Shown here: piece after piece, positions 22,010 through 25,602 of the stretch
How positions within the stretch are numbered: position 1 is the stretch's first letter
How the letters are laid out: each line of letters opens with the position of its first letter
NCBI GenBank assembly: GCA_910586835.1
Contig: CAJUJU010000059.1
Coordinates: forward strand, 1-25,602
DNA from: an uncultured Acetatifactor sp.
GTDB taxonomy: Bacteria > Bacillota > Clostridia > Lachnospirales > Lachnospiraceae
Direction: 5' to 3'
Length of the DNA: 25,602 nt
Translations under genes and position numbers: made by a program
Notes under the pieces: generated by a model
Database searches by the model: none
The model's input: the letters and a program-made list of their open reading frames with translations, nothing else
What the model was told of the DNA's origin: nothing

Positions 22010-24493
22010 ATGCAGGTTATCAAGAGAGACGGAGAAAGAGCGGATTTTACGCTGTCAAAAATCAATGATGTCATCAGGAAGGCATTTACGGCCACTCATA
22101 TGAATTATACGAACGACATTGTGGATTTGCTGGCGCTGCGTGTCACTGCAGATTTTCAGGACAGGGTGAAAGAGAACGCGATCCATGTGGAGGACATCCA
22201 GGACAGCGTGGAGCGCGTGCTGGGGCAGGCCGGCTATGAGGAGGCGGCCAAGGCCTACATTCTCTACCGCAAGCAGCGGGAAAAAATGCGTACCATGACC
22301 TCAACCATTCTGGATTACAAAGAAGTGGTAAACGGCTATGTGAAGGTGGAGGACTGGCGTGTGAAGGAGAATTCCACCGTGACTTATTCCGTGGGCGGGC
22401 TGATTCTGAGCAATTCGGGGGCGGTGACGGCCAATTACTGGCTGTCGGAAATCTACGATCAGGAGATTGCCGACGCGCACAGAAACGCGGATCTTCATAT
22501 TCATGACCTTTCCATGCTCACGGGCTATTGTGCAGGCTGGTCTTTAAAGCAGCTGATCCAGGAAGGCCTGGGGGGCATCACCGGCAAGATTACCTCCGCT
22601 CCGGCCAGGCATCTTTCCGTGCTCTGCAACCAGATGGTGAATTTCCTGGGAATCATGCAGAACGAATGGGCGGGGGCGCAGGCGTTTTCTTCCTTTGATA
22701 CCTATCTTGCACCCTTTGTCAAGGCGGATAACTTAAGCTACGGCGAAGTGAAAAAGTGCATTGAAGCCTTTGTCTACGGCGTGAACACGCCCAGCCGCTG
22801 GGGTACCCAGGCGCCCTTTTCCAACATTACGCTGGACTGGACGGTGCCGGAGGATCTGGCGGAGCTTCCGGCCATTGTGGGCGGAAGGGAGATGGACTTC
22901 AAATATAAGGACTGCAGACAGGAGATGGATCTGGTCAACAGGGCGTTCATCGAGACCATGATCGAGGGAGACGCGGACGGAAGAGGGTTTCAATACCCCA
23001 TTCCCACTTATTCCATCACAAGGGATTTCGACTGGTCCGACAATGAAAACAACAGGCTGCTGTTTGAGATGACAGCCAAGTACGGCACGCCGTATTTTTC
23101 CAATTATATCAATTCCGACATGCAGCCCAGTGATGTGCGCAGCATGTGCTGCCGCCTGCGCCTGGATCTGCGGGAGCTGCGCAAGAAGACAGGCGGCTTT
23201 TTCGGCTCCGGCGAGAGCACGGGAAGCGTGGGAGTGGTCACGATCAATCTGCCCAGGATCGCCTATCTGTCCTCCAACGAGGAGGAGTTTTTCACAAGGC
23301 TGGGACACATGATGGATGTTGCGGCCCGCTCGCTGAAGATCAAGAGAGGGGTTATCTCCAAACTGCTGGAGGAGGGATTGTATCCTTATACAAAGAGGTA
23401 TCTGGGTTCCTTTGAGAATCATTTTTCCACCATCGGGCTCCTCGGTATGAATGAGACGGGGCTGAACGCAAACTGGCTGCGGGAGGATATGACAAGTCCG
23501 AGGACTCAGGCCTTTGCAAAAAAGGTGTTGAACTACATGCGGGAGCGGCTTTCCGACTACCAGGAGCAGTACGGGGATCTGTACAATCTGGAGGCCACGC
23601 CTGCGGAGAGCACGTCCTATCGTCTGGCAAAGCATGACAGGAAACGGTTCCCTGCCATCAAAACGGCGGGAAAAGAGGGAGACACGCCTTATTACACCAA
23701 TTCCTCCCACCTGCCGGTTGATTATACCACGGATATTTTTGAAGCTCTGGATGTTCAGGACGAGCTGCAGACCCTGTATACCTCGGGAACCGTATTCCAC
23801 GCGTTTCTGGGGGAAAAGCTTCCTGACTGGAAGGCGGCGGCAGCGCTGGTGCGCGCCATTGCCGTCAACTATAAGCTGCCCTATTATACCCTGTCTCCCA
23901 CCTATTCCGTCTGTAAGACCCACGGATATCTGGCGGGGGAGGTGAAAACCTGTCCTCACTGCGGCGCAGGCACGGAGGTTTACAGCAGGATTACGGGATA
24001 TTACCGTCCTGTGCAGAACTGGAACGACGGCAAGCTGCAGGAGTATGCGAACCGCACGGAGTATGAGATTGACTCTTCGGCGTTGAAGAAGCCGGTGGAA
24101 AACGCGGCGGCTCTGTGCCGGGCCGGCGGGGAGGAAAAGGCGGCAGCGGAGCAGAAGGATGCAAGGGAGCAGAAGGCTGCAATGGCGCAGAAGGCTGCAA
24201 TGGCGCAGAAGGCTGCAATGGCGCAGCCTGAGAATATCAGGTATCTGTTCACCACGAAGACCTGTCCCAACTGCAGGGTGGCTAAAGAGTATCTGAAGGA
24301 TGTGAGCTATGTGACTGTGGACGCGGAGGATAATCCGGAGCTGGCAGGCCGCTACGGCGTGATGCAGGCGCCCACGCTGGTGGTGGTGGACGGAGAGCGG
24401 CAGCAGAAGTATGTGAACGCGTCCAATATAAAACGATATGCGGATGGCATGGGGGAAGTATTGCCCGCCATGAGCGCAGGAACAGGGAGATAA
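22010..24493 (+). CDS. nrdD: Class III anaerobic ribonucleoside-triphosphate reductase with C-terminal glutaredoxin-like domain
   Basis: The product has 827 residues; typical NrdD has roughly 600-750. Residues 1-92 are an ATP-cone allosteric domain (MQVIKRDGERADF). The ten-stranded barrel follows, with LHIHDLSMLTGYC (162-174). Near the C-terminus, C635-x2-H638 and C648-x2-C651 form the usual zinc site, and RITGYYRPVQNWNDGK holds the glycyl-radical G663. The enzyme reduces NTPs to dNTPs without oxygen. Beyond this lies a Lys/Ala/Gln spacer with three 6-residue repeats and then a thioredoxin-fold domain (about 742-822) with CPNC (752-755) and a cis-Pro motif (QAPTL), suggesting a fused electron donor. 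The start has only a poor, distant GGAAAGG ribosome site, but MQVIKRDG is a normal NrdD opening. The activase gene nrdG is not adjacent; pyrF follows by 2 bases. Confidence 0.94.
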   Translation: MQVIKRDGERADFTLSKINDVIRKAFTATHMNYTNDIVDLLALRVTADFQDRVKENAIHVEDIQDSVERVLGQAGYEEAAKAYILYRKQREKMRTMTSTILDYKEVVNGYVKVEDWRVKENSTVTYSVGGLILSNSGAVTANYWLSEIYDQEIADAHRNADLHIHDLSMLTGYCAGWSLKQLIQEGLGGITGKITSAPARHLSVLCNQMVNFLGIMQNEWAGAQAFSSFDTYLAPFVKADNLSYGEVKKCIEAFVYGVNTPSRWGTQAPFSNITLDWTVPEDLAELPAIVGGREMDFKYKDCRQEMDLVNRAFIETMIEGDADGRGFQYPIPTYSITRDFDWSDNENNRLLFEMTAKYGTPYFSNYINSDMQPSDVRSMCCRLRLDLRELRKKTGGFFGSGESTGSVGVVTINLPRIAYLSSNEEEFFTRLGHMMDVAARSLKIKRGVISKLLEEGLYPYTKRYLGSFENHFSTIGLLGMNETGLNANWLREDMTSPRTQAFAKKVLNYMRERLSDYQEQYGDLYNLEATPAESTSYRLAKHDRKRFPAIKTAGKEGDTPYYTNSSHLPVDYTTDIFEALDVQDELQTLYTSGTVFHAFLGEKLPDWKAAAALVRAIAVNYKLPYYTLSPTYSVCKTHGYLAGEVKTCPHCGAGTEVYSRITGYYRPVQNWNDGKLQEYANRTEYEIDSSALKKPVENAAALCRAGGEEKAAAEQKDAREQKAAMAQKAAMAQKAAMAQPENIRYLFTTKTCPNCRVAKEYLKDVSYVTVDAEDNPELAGRYGVMQAPTLVVVDGERQQKYVNASNIKRYADGMGEVLPAMSAGTGR
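24170..24223 (+). repeat. Three perfect 18-bp tandem repeats in the nrdD linker
   Basis: CAGAAGGCTGCAATGGCG occurs exactly three times in a row (24170, 24188, 24206), with a decayed copy just upstream. It encodes QKAAMA repeats between the radical domain and the glutaredoxin-like domain. Exact identity suggests recent slippage, and copy number keeps the frame. Confidence 0.9.
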
Positions 24494-24495
24494 CG

Positions 24496-25428
24496 ATGAT
24501 TCGGAAATTGATTGACGGAATAAAAAAGACGGGAGCGCCCATTGTGGTGGGGCTGGATCCCATGCTGAAATTTGTGCCGGAGTACATCCGGCAGGAGGCG
24601 TTCTCAGAGTTTGGGGAGACGCTGGAAGGGGCGGCGGAGGCCGTCTGGCGGTACAATAAGGGTTTGGTGGATGCCATCTGTGAGCTGGTGCCTGCCGTGA
24701 AGCCTCAGATCGCCATGTATGAACAGTTCGGGGTTCCCGGAGTGGCGGCTTTTCAGAAGACGGTGAATTATTGTAAGGAAAAGGGTCTGACAGTCATCGG
24801 GGACATCAAGCGGGGGGATATCGGCTCCACTTCCGAGGCTTATGCGGTGGGACATCTGGGCTCGGTACAGGTGGGGAGCAAGGTATGCACAGGCTTCGGG
24901 GAGGATTTCGCAACGGTCAACCCCTATCTTGGCTCCGACGGGGTGAAGCCTTTTCTCAAGGTCTGCATGGAAGAAAAGAAGGGTATTTTTGTGCTGGTAA
25001 AGACCTCCAATCCCAGCAGCGGGGAGCTGCAGGATCGACTCACGGAGGGAAAGCCTGTCTATGAGCTGGTGGGAGAACAGGTGGCCGCCTGGGCGGAGGA
25101 GTGTATGCCGCAGGAAGGCGGATACAGCTATGTGGGCGCCGTGGTGGGAGCAACCTACCCGGAGCAGGGCAGGATTCTGCGCAAAATTATGCCGAAGTCC
25201 TTTATCCTGGTGCCGGGCTACGGGGCCCAGGGCGGAAAGGGTGCGGATCTGGTGCACTTCTTCAATGAGGACGGGCTGGGGGCCGTTATCAATTCCTCCA
25301 GAGGCATTATCGCGGCATATCAGCAGGAGCAATACGCGGAGTACGGTCAGCGGGGCTATGCGGACGCCGCGAGAGCCGCGGTGATTGCCATGCGGGAGGA
25401 CATTGCCCGGGCTCTGCAGGACAGATAG
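24496..25428 (+). CDS. pyrF: Orotidine 5'-phosphate decarboxylase, type 2
   Basis: The product has 310 residues, the size of the longer type 2 OMP decarboxylases. DIKRGDIGSTSEAYA contains the catalytic D103, K105 and D108. VVGLDPM (17-23) binds the nucleotide end, and VPGYGAQGG (239-247) with NSSRGI (266-271) forms the phosphate site. It converts OMP to UMP, the last step of pyrimidine synthesis. It begins 2 bases after the nrdD stop and uses AGGGAGA within the end of nrdD as ribosome site, so it should share the nrdD transcript and possibly its NrdR-type control. No other pyr gene is seen before the sequence ends. The protein is complete and the motifs are intact. Confidence 0.96.
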   Translation: MIRKLIDGIKKTGAPIVVGLDPMLKFVPEYIRQEAFSEFGETLEGAAEAVWRYNKGLVDAICELVPAVKPQIAMYEQFGVPGVAAFQKTVNYCKEKGLTVIGDIKRGDIGSTSEAYAVGHLGSVQVGSKVCTGFGEDFATVNPYLGSDGVKPFLKVCMEEKKGIFVLVKTSNPSSGELQDRLTEGKPVYELVGEQVAAWAEECMPQEGGYSYVGAVVGATYPEQGRILRKIMPKSFILVPGYGAQGGKGADLVHFFNEDGLGAVINSSRGIIAAYQQEQYAEYGQRGYADAARAAVIAMREDIARALQDR

Positions 25429-25464
25429 GACGGAGAAAACGGGAAGTGCGGGAGAGAGCGGAAT

Positions 25465-25557
25465 ATGTGGGATAAAAATGCCCATCAGAGCGGGTTGTTG
25501 AGAAGGAATGGGAAAAAACTGGCGGCTGTGCTGATGATCGCGGCGGGGAATGCCCTG
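25465..25557 (+). CDS. Truncated 5' end of an unidentified gene
   Basis: An ATG at 25465 with GGGAGAGAG upstream opens 31 genuine codons. The protein starts MWDKNAHQSGLLRRNGKKLA followed by the hydrophobic AVLMIAAGNAL, as in a membrane protein or signal-like N-terminus. The true sequence stops at 25557, where adapter begins. The frame stays open through the adapter, which would append 15 artefactual residues (RSEERRVGKECRSRW). Too little remains to name the product. Confidence 0.5.
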
Positions 25558-25602
25558 AGATCGGAAGAGCGTCGTGTAGGGAAAGAGTGTAGATCTCGGT
25601 GG
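25558..25602. other. Illumina TruSeq adapter contamination
   Basis: These terminal 45 bases begin AGATCGGAAGAGCGTCGTGT and continue exactly as the reverse complement of the Illumina universal adapter. They are a sequencing artefact at a contig end and should be trimmed before any analysis. Confidence 0.98.

Noticed and set aside
22733..23959. Open frame of 408 codons on the minus strand opposite nrdD
   Set aside because: It is a compositional shadow of the conserved NrdD barrel.
24170..24223. Short tandem repeats as a CRISPR-like array
   Set aside because: The units are 18 bp with no spacers, are in frame inside nrdD and encode a linker.

Overview
The window looks like a chromosomal piece of an anaerobic, fermentative gut-type Firmicute, most likely a Lachnospiraceae-like Clostridium relative. 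The basis is the coding style (fairly GC-rich, strong AGGAGG-type ribosome sites, short gaps), many lipobox lipoproteins with Gram-positive-type ABC export parts, a DUF4317-type protein, an oxygen-sensitive class III ribonucleotide reductase and a xylan-degradation locus. No genus can be named from sequence reading alone. No tRNA, rRNA, CRISPR array, insertion sequence or phage gene was seen.

Region A (about 78-11410, + strand) is a tight run of eight genes. It starts with two tandem paralogues of a four-cysteine, U32/UbiU-UbiV-like TIM-barrel-type protein. A MacAB-like export cassette follows: a HlyD-type lipoprotein adaptor, a second lipoprotein that holds two adaptor modules in one chain, a 933-residue two-FtsX-domain permease, and two ATPases. 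The second ATPase carries a C-terminal AbrB/SpoVT-like hairpin. A cytoplasmic GH43 glycosidase closes the run; the aspartate expected at one of its catalytic positions is a histidine.

Region B (11467-17448) is a xylan locus. A divergent AraC-type regulator faces a three-gene operon: lipoprotein GH10 endoxylanase, cytoplasmic GH43 beta-xylosidase, and lipoprotein GH43-CBM6 (probable arabinoxylan arabinofuranohydrolase). The two surface enzymes would cut and debranch arabinoxylan and the cytoplasmic one would finish imported xylo-oligosaccharides. No sugar importer is in the window. A perfect 13-bp hairpin separates this operon from the next one, which converges on it.

Region C (17525-20382, - strand) holds a DUF4317 gene followed by a GH9 glycosidase without a signal peptide. 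Region D (20806-25428, + strand) holds a TPR lipoprotein, then nrdD fused to a C-terminal glutaredoxin-like domain and preceded by two NrdR-like boxes and a good sigma-A promoter, then pyrF.

The last 45 bases (25558-25602) are Illumina TruSeq adapter, not genome. They extend a truncated gene starting at 25465 into a false reading frame.
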